DNA from: Pseudoalteromonas atlantica
Lineage (GTDB): Bacteria; Pseudomonadota; Gammaproteobacteria; Enterobacterales; Alteromonadaceae
DNA: 64,000 nucleotides
NCBI GenBank assembly: GCA_007988745.1
Contig: BJUT01000002.1
Span: forward strand, 62,001-126,000
Direction: 5' to 3'
The position numbers and the translations under genes were made by a program. How positions within the stretch are numbered: the stretch's first letter is position 1; every line of letters starts with the position of its first letter. The notes beneath the pieces were generated by a model. That model was not told the DNA's origin. It worked only from the letters and a program-made list of their open reading frames with translations, and ran no database searches. Below are positions 17,654-27,895 of the stretch, piece after piece.

Positions 17654-18172
17654 ATGGCTGAGAAACGTAATATATTTCTAGTTGGCCCCATGGGGGCTGG
17701 CAAAAGCACGATTGGTCGTCACATCGCTGACCAATTACACCTTGAATTTGTCGATTCTGATCAAGAAATCGAACGCCGTACCGGTGCAGATATTGCCTGG
17801 GTGTTTGATCTTGAGGGTGAAGAAGGCTTTAGACTTCGTGAAGAATCTGTTATTGGCGACTTAACCGAAATGCAAGGTATTGTACTTGCAACCGGTGGTG
17901 GTTCAGTAATGAGTAAAGAAGTTCGAAACAAGCTTTCGGCTCGTGGTATCGTTGTATACCTAGAGACACCTATAGAAAAGCAAGTTGCACGCACGCAACG
18001 CGACAAGCGTCGCCCATTACTGCAAACTGAAGAAGCACCTCGTAATGTACTAGAGCGCTTAGCAGAAGAACGCGAGCCACTATACAAAGAAGTTGCCGAT
18101 TTTGTTGTACGCACCGATGAGCAAAGCGCTAAAGTTGTTGCTAACCAAATCATCGAGAAATTAGATTTTTAA
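17654..18172 (+). CDS. aroK: Shikimate kinase I
   Basis: The 172-aa kinase phosphorylates shikimate in the chorismate pathway. The P-loop [12 protein letters not shown] lies near residues 11-22, the shikimate-binding [11 protein letters not shown] near 34-44, GFRLREE near 57, the ATGGGSV glycine motif near 79, and the lid RDKRRPLL near 117. Its length equals E. coli AroK (173 aa). The order aroK-aroB-damX-dam downstream of pilQ is the conserved gammaproteobacterial cluster. Confidence 0.97.
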   Translation: MAEKRNIFLVGPMGAGKSTIGRHIADQLHLEFVDSDQEIERRTGADIAWVFDLEGEEGFRLREESVIGDLTEMQGIVLATGGGSVMSKEVRNKLSARGIVVYLETPIEKQVARTQRDKRRPLLQTEEAPRNVLERLAEEREPLYKEVADFVVRTDEQSAKVVANQIIEKLDF

Positions 18173-18200
18173 AAACCAATAATAAAGGAAATAACAAAGC

Positions 18201-19271
18201 ATGCTTGAATTAGCTGTTAATTTGGACGAGCGAAGTTATCCTATTTTTATTGGTCAATCTGCACTTCAAGATAATGGCCGCCTTGTTCACCACATTGGTG
18301 ATTGTCGGCCTATCATTATCACTAACGACACAGTTGCGCCTTTATATTTACAAGGACTGCTTGATTCGTTAGCTGATCTAGACCCTCTTTCTTTTGTCAT
18401 TCCAGATGGTGAGCAATACAAGTCGCTTGAATGGTTTGAGAAAATATCTGCTTTTTTATTGCAAAATAATTGCGGCCGAGACACATGCTTAATTGCACTA
18501 GGTGGCGGCGTTATTGGCGATTTAACAGGTTTTGTTGCTGCATGTTATCAGCGCGGTGTACCGTTTATTCAAATTCCGACCACGGTACTATCACAAGTTG
18601 ACTCCTCTGTAGGGGGCAAAACAGCGGTAAATCACCCACTGGGTAAAAACATGATTGGGGCGTTTTATCAGCCGCAAGCGGTTTTTATTGATACTAATTC
18701 ACTTCACACTTTACCGGCGCGCGAATTTGCAGCGGGTATGGCCGAAGTTATTAAGTATGGTTTAATTTACGATACCGAGTTATTTGCTTTTATTGAGCAA
18801 AATGTAGAAAAGCTACAGCAACTAGATGAAGCAAGTTTGCAGCATATTATTTATAGATGTTGTGAAATTAAAGCGCTTATCGTGGCGCAAGATGAAAAAG
18901 AAAATGGCCTTCGTGCATTACTCAACTTAGGGCATACCTTTGCGCATGCAATTGAAGCGCAAATGGGATACGGTGTATGGCTACATGGCGAGGCTGTTGC
19001 TACCGGAATGGTACTTGCTGCTAAATTAGCGCATACACGCGGTGATTTATCGCAAACTGAGGTAGATAGAATTGTAACGCTACTCAAGCTTTATAATTTA
19101 CCGACTGAGATCCCAAGTGAAATGACTGCAGAGCAGTTTTTAATGCATATGCGTAAAGACAAAAAAAATAAAAAAGGCACTATCCGCTTTATTTTACCTA
19201 CTCAATTTGGTCAATGCGCATTGGTAGATGACGTATCAGACGACCAAGTTAGAGCGTTAATCGAGCAATAA
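18201..19271 (+). CDS. aroB: 3-dehydroquinate synthase
   Basis: The 356-aa NAD- and Zn-dependent enzyme converts DAHP to 3-dehydroquinate, the second step of the shikimate pathway. Motifs include PDGEQYKSLEWFEK, the NAD-binding LGGGVIGDLTGFVAACYQRG, the substrate-binding SSVGGKTAVNHPLGKNMIGAF, and the metal-ligand NLGHTFAHAIE and LHGEAV. The stop overlaps the damX start by one base, suggesting coupled translation. Confidence 0.97.
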   Translation: MLELAVNLDERSYPIFIGQSALQDNGRLVHHIGDCRPIIITNDTVAPLYLQGLLDSLADLDPLSFVIPDGEQYKSLEWFEKISAFLLQNNCGRDTCLIALGGGVIGDLTGFVAACYQRGVPFIQIPTTVLSQVDSSVGGKTAVNHPLGKNMIGAFYQPQAVFIDTNSLHTLPAREFAAGMAEVIKYGLIYDTELFAFIEQNVEKLQQLDEASLQHIIYRCCEIKALIVAQDEKENGLRALLNLGHTFAHAIEAQMGYGVWLHGEAVATGMVLAAKLAHTRGDLSQTEVDRIVTLLKLYNLPTEIPSEMTAEQFLMHMRKDKKNKKGTIRFILPTQFGQCALVDDVSDDQVRALIEQ

Positions 19272-20650
19272 TGCAGGCGCAAATTTTACCAAGCCGTGCG
19301 GCGTTGGTGGATAGAATCGCTCTGCAATTTGAATACGGGCAAAACTTAATTGTATTACTAGGCACCTCTGGCCTAGGCAAAAGTTATATGCTCGAAACCT
19401 TCATCACCGACAAATACAACAGTTTTAATAAAGCATTTGTACAAGTAAGTGCCAGTGTAAATGATGTATCACTGATGAGTGATATATTAGAGCAAAGCTT
19501 TAACTCTCCGCTGATTGACCACGATTTATCGTTAAGTGAAAACTTTTACCAATTGTTGCAGCAGCAACCGTGTGAGGCCTGTTTGTGGGTGCTCGATAAT
19601 GCAAGGCACTTATCTGAAGAGCTATTACAGGAATTAGAGTTACTTGCCAAAAACAGCCCTGTAACGCTTTATATCATGCTAGCTTCGCAATCAAAGCTAG
19701 CTATTAATAATGCCGTTGAAATTTACTTAGAGCCTTTATCTGCACATGAATCTAAACAGCTAATGAGCTGGTATTTTCCTAATTTACCGTACGATGAAGA
19801 CCCCGTATTTAGCGCATTTTTAAATGAAGCGAAAGGCAACCCCAGCTTATTATTAGCATGGCAACCAACCGAGCATGTGGCTGATATTGTAAAAAAAGAT
19901 AAAGTGTCGTGGCGAGTACACTTAATCTCGTTGTTAATTATAATTATGCTACTTATCATTGGTTTGCTGTATAAAAATGACATGACCCAGTGGTGGCAAA
20001 CGTATTATCAAAATCAACAAAGCCAGGACATAGATACCGCTATTCCTGCTTCTAAAATTACCGCTATCCCAAGCGCGGATAAAGAAGTCAGTAGTGCTAA
20101 TTCTGATATTTCAAAAGCGGATTTGCCTTTAGAGCCGGTCAGCGATAAATCACAAGGTAATGTAGCGCCTCATAAAAATGATGTGCCGGCGATAATGCAA
20201 AGCCTAACGCGTGAGGCTCAACAAAGCGCTCAAAGTGAGCAAAGTGAACAAAGCGAGGCATTACCACAAAGCTCAAACACTCCTGAGACTATTGAGCCAA
20301 TTGAAAGTGACAATAAAGAAAGCCCGCAGCCTAAAACCTCAAATAACGTATCAGATAACGCTTGGTATTTAGCTCAGCCAGATAATAATACAACTGTGCA
20401 GCTGCTAGCCGTTACACAGGAAAAAATCACCCGTGAGTTTATTATTCAACATAATTTAAGCCAGCACGCTAAGGTATATCAAACTAAGCGAAATAATAAA
20501 GTGTGGTGGGTGGTTACTATTGGCAGTTATGCATCACTCGCTGATGCTAAAAGTGCGTTGCCTGCCTTGTCGAGTGCGCTTAGAAAGAACAAGCCTTTTT
20601 ATAAAAAAATCAGCAAAATAAAACAAGAAATTGCACGACTTGATCAGTAA
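19271..20650 (+). CDS. damX: DamX, SPOR-domain cell-division protein with N-terminal ATPase-like domain
   Basis: The 459-aa inner-membrane protein has an N-terminal AAA-like domain with a recognisable P-loop (GTSGLGKS, about 32-39) and a WVLDNARHL Walker-B-like segment. A membrane helix lies at about 217-236. A low-complexity Ser/Glu/Gln periplasmic linker and a C-terminal SPOR domain (about 370-450) follow. DamX binds septal peptidoglycan and modulates division. The gene lies between aroB and dam as in E. coli. The linker contains four tandem 9-nt units. Confidence 0.93.
   Translation: MQAQILPSRAALVDRIALQFEYGQNLIVLLGTSGLGKSYMLETFITDKYNSFNKAFVQVSASVNDVSLMSDILEQSFNSPLIDHDLSLSENFYQLLQQQPCEACLWVLDNARHLSEELLQELELLAKNSPVTLYIMLASQSKLAINNAVEIYLEPLSAHESKQLMSWYFPNLPYDEDPVFSAFLNEAKGNPSLLLAWQPTEHVADIVKKDKVSWRVHLISLLIIIMLLIIGLLYKNDMTQWWQTYYQNQQSQDIDTAIPASKITAIPSADKEVSSANSDISKADLPLEPVSDKSQGNVAPHKNDVPAIMQSLTREAQQSAQSEQSEQSEALPQSSNTPETIEPIESDNKESPQPKTSNNVSDNAWYLAQPDNNTTVQLLAVTQEKITREFIIQHNLSQHAKVYQTKRNNKVWWVVTIGSYASLADAKSALPALSSALRKNKPFYKKISKIKQEIARLDQ
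20222..20257 (+). repeat. Tandem 9-nt repeat in damX linker
   Basis: Four consecutive units of the form CAAAGYGNN encode QSA-QSE-QSE-QSE. It is an in-frame microsatellite in the disordered linker, so copy-number change would alter linker length without shifting frame. Confidence 0.8.
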
Positions 20651-20703
20651 ACTGACTCACTTTAGTGTAAAATCGCGCTACAGCAGATTGAAGTTAAGAA
20701 CCA

Positions 20704-21570
20704 ATGCAACAAAAGAGTAGAGCCTTCCTTAAATGGGCTGGCGGTAAATACAGCCTAGTTGAAGATATTAATGCACGTTTATCTCAAGCCAGCAAACACG
20801 CTGAAACCTTGGTAGAACCTTTTGTAGGTGCAGGCTCGGTATTTTTAAATAGTAATTTTAAACACTATTTACTCAACGACATCAATGCTGATTTAATTAA
20901 CTTATACAAAGAGCTCAAGCGCTCGCCGGATGAGTTTATAAGTGACTCTAAAAAACTATTTGTTGATTTAAATAACCACCCAGACGCTTACTACGAATAC
21001 CGTGTACAGTTTAATAAAAGCAGTGATGTGTATGAGCGCGCAATGCTCTTTTTATACATGAATCGCCATGGTTACAATGGGCTGTGTAGGTATAATCTCA
21101 AAGGCATTTTTAACGTGCCATTTGGTAAATATAAAAAGCCTTATTTTCCTGAAAAAGAAATGTACTTTTTTGCCGAAAAAGCACAAAAAGCCACATTTAC
21201 CTGCCTAAGCTACGATGATGTATTTAAGCTTGTGCCAAACAATGCGGTTATTTATTGCGATCCGCCTTATGTGCCGCTAAGTAAAACAGCGTCGTTTACC
21301 TCTTATGCTAAAGGCGGGTTTAATTTAGACGATCAAGCAAACTTGGCAAACTTAGCCGAGCAAGCTGCGTTTGAAAACAATACCCCAGTGCTTATATCTA
21401 ACCACGATACCGTGTGGACGCGAAAAATTTATAGCCAAGCTACGCTTGGTAAAATTCAGGTAAAACGTACTATCAGCCCTAAAGGTGGATCACGCAACAA
21501 GGTCGACGAGCTAATGGCTATGTATTTAGCACCCAAGCAACCACTGCGTAAATTGTCACTACAAAAATAA
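20704..21570 (+). CDS. dam: DNA adenine methylase (GATC)
   Basis: The 288-aa N6-adenine methyltransferase has SAM motif I LVEPFVGAGSVFLN (about residue 38) and the catalytic DPPY (IYCDPPYVPLS, about 185). WAGGKYSLVEDI lies at the N-terminus. Dam marks GATC sites for mismatch repair, replication timing and gene regulation. Length matches E. coli Dam (278 aa). It is the last gene of the aroKB-damX-dam group. Its 3' end overlaps a small convergent gene by 53 bp. Confidence 0.97.
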   Translation: MQQKSRAFLKWAGGKYSLVEDINARLSQASKHAETLVEPFVGAGSVFLNSNFKHYLLNDINADLINLYKELKRSPDEFISDSKKLFVDLNNHPDAYYEYRVQFNKSSDVYERAMLFLYMNRHGYNGLCRYNLKGIFNVPFGKYKKPYFPEKEMYFFAEKAQKATFTCLSYDDVFKLVPNNAVIYCDPPYVPLSKTASFTSYAKGGFNLDDQANLANLAEQAAFENNTPVLISNHDTVWTRKIYSQATLGKIQVKRTISPKGGSRNKVDELMAMYLAPKQPLRKLSLQK

Positions 21571-21703
21571 CAAAAAACAGCACAGCTAAAGCAATAATAA
21601 AAAGAGGGGAGTGTTGTTGGAAGTCGGCTTGGCGTTTGTGCTCTGATTGCACACCAAAAAATGCTGCTAGCACACTTTGCAACGCGCTAATAAAGTGCAG
21701 CAT
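21518..21703 (-). CDS. Small membrane protein, DUF2970 family
   Basis: The 61-aa protein has an N-terminal segment with SVLAAFFGVQS followed by polar residues and one C-terminal membrane helix (about 32-57). The FFGVQS-x-x-x-x-R-x-x-DF pattern is characteristic of DUF2970 proteins, whose function is unknown. The ORF runs antisense into the last 53 bp of dam. The strong family pattern makes it a real gene despite its size. Confidence 0.8.
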   Translation of the reverse strand: MLHFISALQSVLAAFFGVQSEHKRQADFQQHSPLFIIALAVLFFVIFVVTIYAVVAWVLNT

Positions 21704-21706
21704 TAT

Positions 21707-22003
21707 TTAAAATAGAGGTTTTATTGAAGGCGTATTCTTAGCGTCTTCTGAGCTAGTTAATAACTCTAATAAATCTAAATAATGGAACTGCGCACTGCGA
21801 CTATCGCCTGTTAGCCACGAAAACCACGATGAATCTTCTTCTACTTTCGCACACGTTAAGGTGTTTGAAGCGCTTTTACTACTTGCCTGATGCTGACAAT
21901 TGCTAACTAAGCTTAAATCTTGCTCAGAACTTGGCGCAAAACTAAATGCCCCAATAAATAACAATGCCGACGCAATTAAGATCCCTGTTTTAAATGCACG
22001 CAT
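21707..22003 (-). CDS. Hypothetical exported or membrane-anchored protein
   Basis: The 98-aa product begins MRAFKTGILIASALLFIGAF, a signal peptide or anchor, followed by a short Ser-rich soluble part with two cysteines (SNCQHQ, TLTCAKV). These could form a periplasmic disulfide. It lies 3 bp upstream of the DUF2970 gene on the same strand, so the two are probably co-transcribed. I do not recognise a family. Confidence 0.6.
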   Translation of the reverse strand: MRAFKTGILIASALLFIGAFSFAPSSEQDLSLVSNCQHQASSKSASNTLTCAKVEEDSSWFSWLTGDSRSAQFHYLDLLELLTSSEDAKNTPSIKPLF

Positions 22004-22429
22004 AATATTAGCCTAAAATTAAGTTACTCCTTTAATAATAACAAAAGCTGTATAAATAACAAACTAATATTTATCTGTAATAGCTAAGGCCTGTTGAAAC
22101 TTGCTAGTTAAAGTGTGTTCTCAAGCTAAGAGTTTTTAAATCGCGCCCCGAAGTTTGTAATCGAGTGGGCACAATAACTGCTCTTACGTAAACTAATAAC
22201 TTTTATCATGTAAGCATGGCTTGTGTATCCTACTCACGGCCTTACCAAAAATTAAACATGCTGCCCAAAACTCAACCACTAAAGCTCAACACGCCCTAAA
22301 GCTTTTTATAAATAAATACTTATATATTTAAATCGATATTTTTAGTTATGCCTAATTTACAGTGTATTACTTGGGAAACCTCAGCATTTACGGTACATTA
22401 AGGCATATTTTACTGATTGACGGATTACT
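22004..22429. other. Intergenic region upstream of rpe
   Basis: This 426-bp AT-rich stretch lies between divergent genes. No ORF, tRNA-like fold or clear terminator was seen. It should hold the promoter of the rpe-gph-trpS group and that of the minus-strand pair. No strong operator-like dyad was recognised. Confidence 0.45.
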
Positions 22430-23113
22430 ATGTTAAACCCTGAACAAAAATACTTAATTGCGCCTTCTATTTTGTCAGCCGATTTTGCAAAATTAGGCGA
22501 AGATGTGGATAAAGTACTCGCTGCAGGCGCTGATGTAGTACATTTTGATGTCATGGACAATCACTATGTGCCTAATCTCACTATTGGGCCTATGGTGTGT
22601 AAAGCGCTTAGAGATTACGGTGTAACAGCCCCTATAGATGTGCACCTAATGGTAAAACCAGTCGATAGTATAATCCCTTTGTTTGCAGAGGCCGGCGCAT
22701 CAATAATTACTTTTCACCCTGAGGCCAGCGAGCATATAGACCGCACCATACAGCTCATTAAAGACCATGGTTGTAAAGCAGGCTTAGTATTTAACCCTGC
22801 CACTAGCCTTAGCTACCTCGATCACGTTATTGATAAGCTAGATACTATTTTATTAATGTCGGTAAACCCAGGCTTTGGCGGCCAAAGCTTTATTCCCCAC
22901 ACCCTTGAAAAACTAGCTCAAGCAAAGCAGCGTATAATTGCGTCGGGTCGTGATATTCGCCTAGAAGTAGATGGTGGTATTAAAGTTGATAACATAGCCG
23001 CAGCAGCGCAAGCAGGTGCCGATATGTTTGTAGCAGGGTCTGCTATTTTTAATGAGCCTGATTACAAGGTTGTTATTGATCAAATGCGTGAGCAGTTAGG
23101 AAATGTAAAGTAA
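22430..23113 (+). CDS. rpe: Ribulose-phosphate 3-epimerase
   Basis: The 227-aa TIM-barrel enzyme interconverts ribulose-5-phosphate and xylulose-5-phosphate in the pentose phosphate pathway. Motifs include [33 protein letters not shown] with metal ligands His and Asp, [18 protein letters not shown], and [12 protein letters not shown]. It abuts gph and trpS, the same gene order as the E. coli rpe-gph-trpS group. Its last base overlaps the gph start. Confidence 0.97.
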   Translation: MLNPEQKYLIAPSILSADFAKLGEDVDKVLAAGADVVHFDVMDNHYVPNLTIGPMVCKALRDYGVTAPIDVHLMVKPVDSIIPLFAEAGASIITFHPEASEHIDRTIQLIKDHGCKAGLVFNPATSLSYLDHVIDKLDTILLMSVNPGFGGQSFIPHTLEKLAQAKQRIIASGRDIRLEVDGGIKVDNIAAAAQAGADMFVAGSAIFNEPDYKVVIDQMREQLGNVK

Positions 23114-23778
23114 TGAAATATGATGTAGCTTTGTTCGACCTTGACGGCACACTTGTTGATAGCGTTTACGATTTATACCTAGCAGTAAACTTAACACTGA
23201 GTGATTTAGCGTTTCCTATTGTTAGCCAAAGCTTGGTTGAAAGCTGGATAGGCAACGGTATTGAAACCCTAGTCAAGCGTGCACTCAGCGGCGATATGCA
23301 AATTAGCGAACATTTAGATGAAGCGCTTAGTGCAAAAGCCATTGCCTTATTTTACCAACATTATGAGCAGCTAGTGGGCAAGTATAGTGTGTTGTATCAG
23401 CATGTAGAAACAGGGCTCAGTGCTTTGCGGGGCATGCCAAAAGCACTTGTTACTAATAAGGCGCGTCTATTTACCGAGCTACTACTTGATAAGCTTTCCC
23501 TTACCAGTCACTTTGAAGTGATAGTGTGTGGAGACGATATGGCTAAAAAGCCTTCACCAGCGCCTTTACTGTATGCATGTAAAAAGCTGAATGTTGAGCC
23601 GAGTAAGGCTATTATGATTGGCGATTCAAAAAGCGATATATTGGCAGCACATGCCGCTAAAATTGATGTAATAGCGGTGGATTATGGTTATAACCAAGGC
23701 GAAAATCTTGAGGATTATAATCCACAGTACCTATGCGATAACTTCTTAGATATAATACCAACACTAACACAGCGTTAA
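23113..23778 (+). CDS. gph: Phosphoglycolate phosphatase (HAD family)
   Basis: The 221-aa HAD hydrolase has nucleophile motif FDLDGTLVDS (residues 8-17), motif II ALVTNK, the Lys in KKPSPAPL, and motif III MIGDSKSDILAA. Gph removes 2-phosphoglycolate, a product of repair of 3'-phosphoglycolate ends in DNA. Substrate assignment rests on its position between rpe and trpS. Confidence 0.93.
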   Translation: MKYDVALFDLDGTLVDSVYDLYLAVNLTLSDLAFPIVSQSLVESWIGNGIETLVKRALSGDMQISEHLDEALSAKAIALFYQHYEQLVGKYSVLYQHVETGLSALRGMPKALVTNKARLFTELLLDKLSLTSHFEVIVCGDDMAKKPSPAPLLYACKKLNVEPSKAIMIGDSKSDILAAHAAKIDVIAVDYGYNQGENLEDYNPQYLCDNFLDIIPTLTQR

Positions 23779-23811
23779 AATTTTTAATTAACTAAACACT
23801 AAAGGAAAATC

Positions 23812-24816
23812 ATGAGTAAACCAGTAGTTTTAAGTGGCATTCAGCCAACCGGTGGTATGACAATAGGCAACTATGTTGGCGCTATTAACCAGTGGCTAAA
23901 GCTACAGGAAGACCACGAAAGTTTCTTTATGCTTGTTGATTTACACGCGATTACCGTGCGCCAAGAGCCAGAACTTCTTCGCTCTCGTGTATTAGATGGT
24001 ATAGCGTTATACGCGGCATGTGGCATAGACCCTGAAAAATCGGCCTTATTTGTACAGTCGCAAGTGCCAGAACACGCGCAGTTAGCATGGGTGCTAAATT
24101 GTTACGCACAAATGGGCGAGCTTAACCGCATGACTCAGTTTAAAGACAAGTCATCTAAGCATGCTAACAATGTAAACGTCGGTTTATTCTCGTACCCAGT
24201 ATTGCAAGCAGCGGATATTTTATTATATCAAGCTGACCAAGTACCGGTAGGGGATGACCAAAAGCAGCACTTAGAGTTAACGCGTGATATAGCGACACGC
24301 TTTAATAATTTATACGGTGACGTATTTAAGTTACCAGAGCCATATATTCCCGAATTTGGCGCACGCGTAATGAGCCTTCAAGATCCGCTCAAAAAAATGT
24401 CTAAGTCTGACGAAAACCCTAATGGCTACATCATGCTATTAGATGAGCCTAAAAAGATTGAGAAAAAGCTTAAAAAAGCAGTAACCGATTCAGACGAGCA
24501 AGCGCGTATTTACTTTGACCGTACTGAAAAGCCAGGCGTTTCTAATTTACTTACTTTATTAAGCGTAGCCACTAAGCGCTCAATTGAAGACTTAGTGCCA
24601 GAGTATGAAGATAAAATGTATGGTCACCTGAAAAAAGACACAGCCGATGCAGTTGTTAGCATGATTGAGCCAATCCAAGCACGTTTTAAAGAGATCAGAG
24701 AAGATCAAAACCTACTTGACAGCATCATGAAATCAGGCGCAGAAAAAGCCAGTGTACGTGCAGAAAAAACACTTAAATCGGTTTATGATGCACTAGGGTT
24801 TATTCCTCGTACATAA
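23812..24816 (+). CDS. trpS: Tryptophanyl-tRNA synthetase
   Basis: The 334-aa class I synthetase (E. coli TrpS 334 aa) charges tRNA-Trp. The HIGH-equivalent signature is [12 protein letters not shown] near the N-terminus, and KMSKS appears as [13 protein letters not shown] near residue 196. [16 protein letters not shown] forms part of the tryptophan pocket. An AAGGAAAATC ribosome site precedes the ATG. It is followed by a terminator shared with uvrA. Confidence 0.97.
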   Translation: MSKPVVLSGIQPTGGMTIGNYVGAINQWLKLQEDHESFFMLVDLHAITVRQEPELLRSRVLDGIALYAACGIDPEKSALFVQSQVPEHAQLAWVLNCYAQMGELNRMTQFKDKSSKHANNVNVGLFSYPVLQAADILLYQADQVPVGDDQKQHLELTRDIATRFNNLYGDVFKLPEPYIPEFGARVMSLQDPLKKMSKSDENPNGYIMLLDEPKKIEKKLKKAVTDSDEQARIYFDRTEKPGVSNLLTLLSVATKRSIEDLVPEYEDKMYGHLKKDTADAVVSMIEPIQARFKEIREDQNLLDSIMKSGAEKASVRAEKTLKSVYDALGFIPRT

Positions 24817-24849
24817 ATTGCTTTATTAGTATAAGCAAATAAAGCAAAT

Positions 24850-24881
24850 AAAAATGCCGCTAAATTTAGCGGCATTTTTGT
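24850..24881. terminator. Bidirectional terminator between trpS and uvrA
   Basis: The AAAAATGCCGCTAAA/TTTAGCGGCATTTTT dyad has nearly no loop outside the AT core, giving a strong hairpin with A and T flanks between convergent genes. Confidence 0.88.
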
Positions 24882-24912
24882 GACTTTTAATGAATACTTT
24901 TTATTATCTATA

Positions 24913-27732
24913 TTAAAGCAATGGCTTTAGGTAATGCCCAGTATGCGAGCGTTCACATTCGGCTACTTCTTCAGGCGTGCCTGCAATGAGTATTTCACCG
25001 CCGCCAGCGCCCCCTTCAGGGCCTAAATCAACCACCCAGTCTGCGGTTTTAACCACATCTAAGTTATGCTCAATTACCACAATGGTATTACCATGATCGC
25101 GCAGGCGATGTAATACCACAAGTAGCTGTTCAATATCGGCAAAGTGAAGGCCGGTTGTTGGCTCATCAAGTATATACAGTGTTTTACCTGTATCGCGTTT
25201 AGAAAGCTCACGAGCCAGTTTTACACGTTGTGCTTCACCACCAGAGAGCGTGGTAGCAGCTTGCCCTAGGCGAATATACGATAAACCAACGTCCATTAGC
25301 GTTTTAAGTTTACGCGCTATTGCAGGTATTTTATCAAAGTAGTCGTGCGCGTCTTCAACGGTCATTTCGAGCACTTGGTGAATGTTTTTACCTTTGTATT
25401 GTACTTCTAAGGTTTCGCGGTTATAGCGCGCGCCCTTACATACATCGCATGGTACATATACATCAGGTAAAAAGTGCATTTCTACTTTAATTACACCATC
25501 CCCTTGGCAGGCTTCACAGCGCCCGCCTTTCACGTTAAAGCTAAAGCGACCTACTTTATAGCCGCGAGAGCGGGCTTCTTGTGTACCTGCAAATAACTCA
25601 CGAATACCGGTAAAAATACCTGTGTAGGTTGCAGGGTTTGAGCGCGGTGTGCGACCAATTGGGCTTTGGTCAATATCAATCACTTTGTCAAAATGATCAA
25701 GGCCACTAATTGATTTGTAAGGCGCGGCTTCTGCTGTAGTCGCGCCGTTAAGCTCGGTATGCGCAAGCTTAAAGAGTGTATCGTTAATGAGCGTTGATTT
25801 ACCTGAGCCCGATACCCCTGTAATACAGGTTAATAAGCCAAATGGAATTTTTAAGTCTACATTTTTTAGGTTATTACCTGTGGCACCAAATAGCTCAAGC
25901 CATTTGTCGCTGGTTGGGTTACGCTCTTGTGGCACTTCTATTTTGCGCACGCCTGATAAAAACTGGCCAGTTACCGAGTCTTTAGTGGCTAAAATATCGT
26001 CACGTGTACCTTGTGCAATAATGTGTCCGCCGTGCACTCCCGCGCCTGGGCCAATATCAATAATATGATCGGCTGCGCGAATCGCATCTTCATCATGCTC
26101 AACCACAATCACGGTGTTGCCTAAGTCGCGTAAATGCACCAATGTTTGTAATAAACGGTCGTTATCGCGCTGGTGTAAACCAATTGATGGTTCATCCAGT
26201 ACGTACATTACGCCTACAAGGCCTGCACCTATTTGGCTGGCTAAACGAATACGCTGGGCTTCACCACCGGAGAGGGTATCGGCACTGCGCTCAAGCGATA
26301 AGTAATTAAGGCCTACATTAATTAAAAACGATAAGCGGTCGCGAATTTCTTTCAGGATTTTTTCAGCTATTTGGGCTTTTTGGCCTGTTAGTGATAGCCC
26401 TTCAAAAAAGTCCATCGCTTCGCCAATACTCATAGTTGTAATAGCAGGCAGGTTTGTTTGACCTATAAATACATGGCGTGCTTCTTGGCGTAAACGCGAG
26501 CCATGACAACTAGGACACGCTTGGCTAGTTTGATATTTAGCGAGCTCTTCACGCACCGAGTTTGACTCAGTTTCGCGATAGCGACGGTTCATGTTGTTTA
26601 ACACGCCTTCAAACTCGTGGTTGCGTGTTATTAAATCGCCTCTGTCGTTACGGTAGTTAAAGGCTATTTTTGTTTGCCCTGAGCCTTCTAAAATAATTTT
26701 TTGCGATTCTTTAGCCAGCTTTTCAAATGGCACATCTAAATCAAAGTTATAGTGCTCGGCGACCGCCTGTAGCATTTGAAAATAATAAAAGCTGCGTTTA
26801 TCCCATCCTTTAATAGCACCACCGGCAAGGCTGAGCTCTGGGTTATGTACCACACGGTTAGGATCAAAATATTGGCGTACGCCTAAACCATCACAGCTTT
26901 GACACGCACCGGCAGGGTTATTAAACGAAAATAAGCGCGGTTCTAATTCGGTCATTGCGTAGCCACAGGTAGGGCAGGCAAAATTTGCCGAGAACAGCAT
27001 TTCTTCTATCGTGCTGTCGTCCATGTAGGCTACATTTGCCACACCGCCAGACATCTCTAGTGCGGTTTCGAACGACTCTGCTAAACGCTGCTGTTGGCCA
27101 TCTTTTACTTTAAAGCGGTCAACTACGACTTCAATAGTGTGTTTTTTATGAAGCTCAAGTGTTGGCGGATCTGATAAGTCGCATACTTCGCCGTCTATAC
27201 GAGCGCGAATGTAGCCTTGGCTTGCAAGTTGCTCAAGTAATTTAATGTGCTCACCTTTACGATCTTTAACCACTGGCGCTAAAAGCATCAGCTTAGTGCC
27301 CTCTGGCAGTGCTAAAACGGTATCAACCATTTGGCTAATTGTTTGAGCTGCAAGCGGTAAGTCGTGGGTTGGGCAGCGTGGTTCGCCCACGCGGGCAAAC
27401 ATTAAACGCAAGTAATCGTATATTTCGGTAATGGTACCCACTGTTGAGCGAGGATTGTGCGATGTAGATTTTTGCTCAATAGAAATGGCGGGAGAGAGGC
27501 CCTCAATATGATCAACGTCGGGCTTTTCCATTAACGATAAAAATTGCCTTGCGTAGGCAGAAAGTGACTCAACATAACGACGCTGTCCTTCTGCATATAA
27601 AGTATCAAATGCCAGTGATGACTTTCCCGAACCAGATAGGCCTGTGATAACAATTAATTTATCACGTGGGATGGTTAGGCTGATGTCTTTTAAATTGTGC
27701 GTACGGGCGCCTCGGACTTCAATGTTTTCCAT
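24913..27732 (-). CDS. uvrA: UvrA, damage-recognition ATPase of nucleotide excision repair
   Basis: The 939-aa protein (E. coli UvrA 940 aa) has two ABC-type ATPase modules: Walker [13 protein letters not shown] near residue 31 and [12 protein letters not shown] near 640. Two LSGGEAQR signatures and zinc fingers (CPTC with CQSC; CEAC with CDVC) are present. It scans DNA for bulky lesions with UvrB. The start at 27732 gives [15 protein letters not shown], the family N-terminus; an in-frame Met 18 codons upstream would add a non-conserved tail. No canonical LexA box was visible upstream. Confidence 0.96.
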   Translation of the reverse strand: MENIEVRGARTHNLKDISLTIPRDKLIVITGLSGSGKSSLAFDTLYAEGQRRYVESLSAYARQFLSLMEKPDVDHIEGLSPAISIEQKSTSHNPRSTVGTITEIYDYLRLMFARVGEPRCPTHDLPLAAQTISQMVDTVLALPEGTKLMLLAPVVKDRKGEHIKLLEQLASQGYIRARIDGEVCDLSDPPTLELHKKHTIEVVVDRFKVKDGQQQRLAESFETALEMSGGVANVAYMDDSTIEEMLFSANFACPTCGYAMTELEPRLFSFNNPAGACQSCDGLGVRQYFDPNRVVHNPELSLAGGAIKGWDKRSFYYFQMLQAVAEHYNFDLDVPFEKLAKESQKIILEGSGQTKIAFNYRNDRGDLITRNHEFEGVLNNMNRRYRETESNSVREELAKYQTSQACPSCHGSRLRQEARHVFIGQTNLPAITTMSIGEAMDFFEGLSLTGQKAQIAEKILKEIRDRLSFLINVGLNYLSLERSADTLSGGEAQRIRLASQIGAGLVGVMYVLDEPSIGLHQRDNDRLLQTLVHLRDLGNTVIVVEHDEDAIRAADHIIDIGPGAGVHGGHIIAQGTRDDILATKDSVTGQFLSGVRKIEVPQERNPTSDKWLELFGATGNNLKNVDLKIPFGLLTCITGVSGSGKSTLINDTLFKLAHTELNGATTAEAAPYKSISGLDHFDKVIDIDQSPIGRTPRSNPATYTGIFTGIRELFAGTQEARSRGYKVGRFSFNVKGGRCEACQGDGVIKVEMHFLPDVYVPCDVCKGARYNRETLEVQYKGKNIHQVLEMTVEDAHDYFDKIPAIARKLKTLMDVGLSYIRLGQAATTLSGGEAQRVKLARELSKRDTGKTLYILDEPTTGLHFADIEQLLVVLHRLRDHGNTIVVIEHNLDVVKTADWVVDLGPEGGAGGGEILIAGTPEEVAECERSHTGHYLKPLL

Positions 27733-27895
27733 GCTATCTCGTTTATTACCAAAATTATTTGTCCAGTATCGCATAATACGAAACATTATTAATCAATGAT
27801 CAACGAAAAAATCCTTACTTATAGGCGATTAATTATTGCCAAGCTTGTGGTAGAATCCCAGCCTAAATTTTTCATATCGTAAGAATACGCAGATA

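Noticed and set aside
27733..27895. LexA (SOS) box between uvrA and the transporter/ssb side
   Set aside because: I looked for CTGT-N8-ACAG and close variants on both strands and found no convincing match, although such a site exists in E. coli uvrA/ssb.
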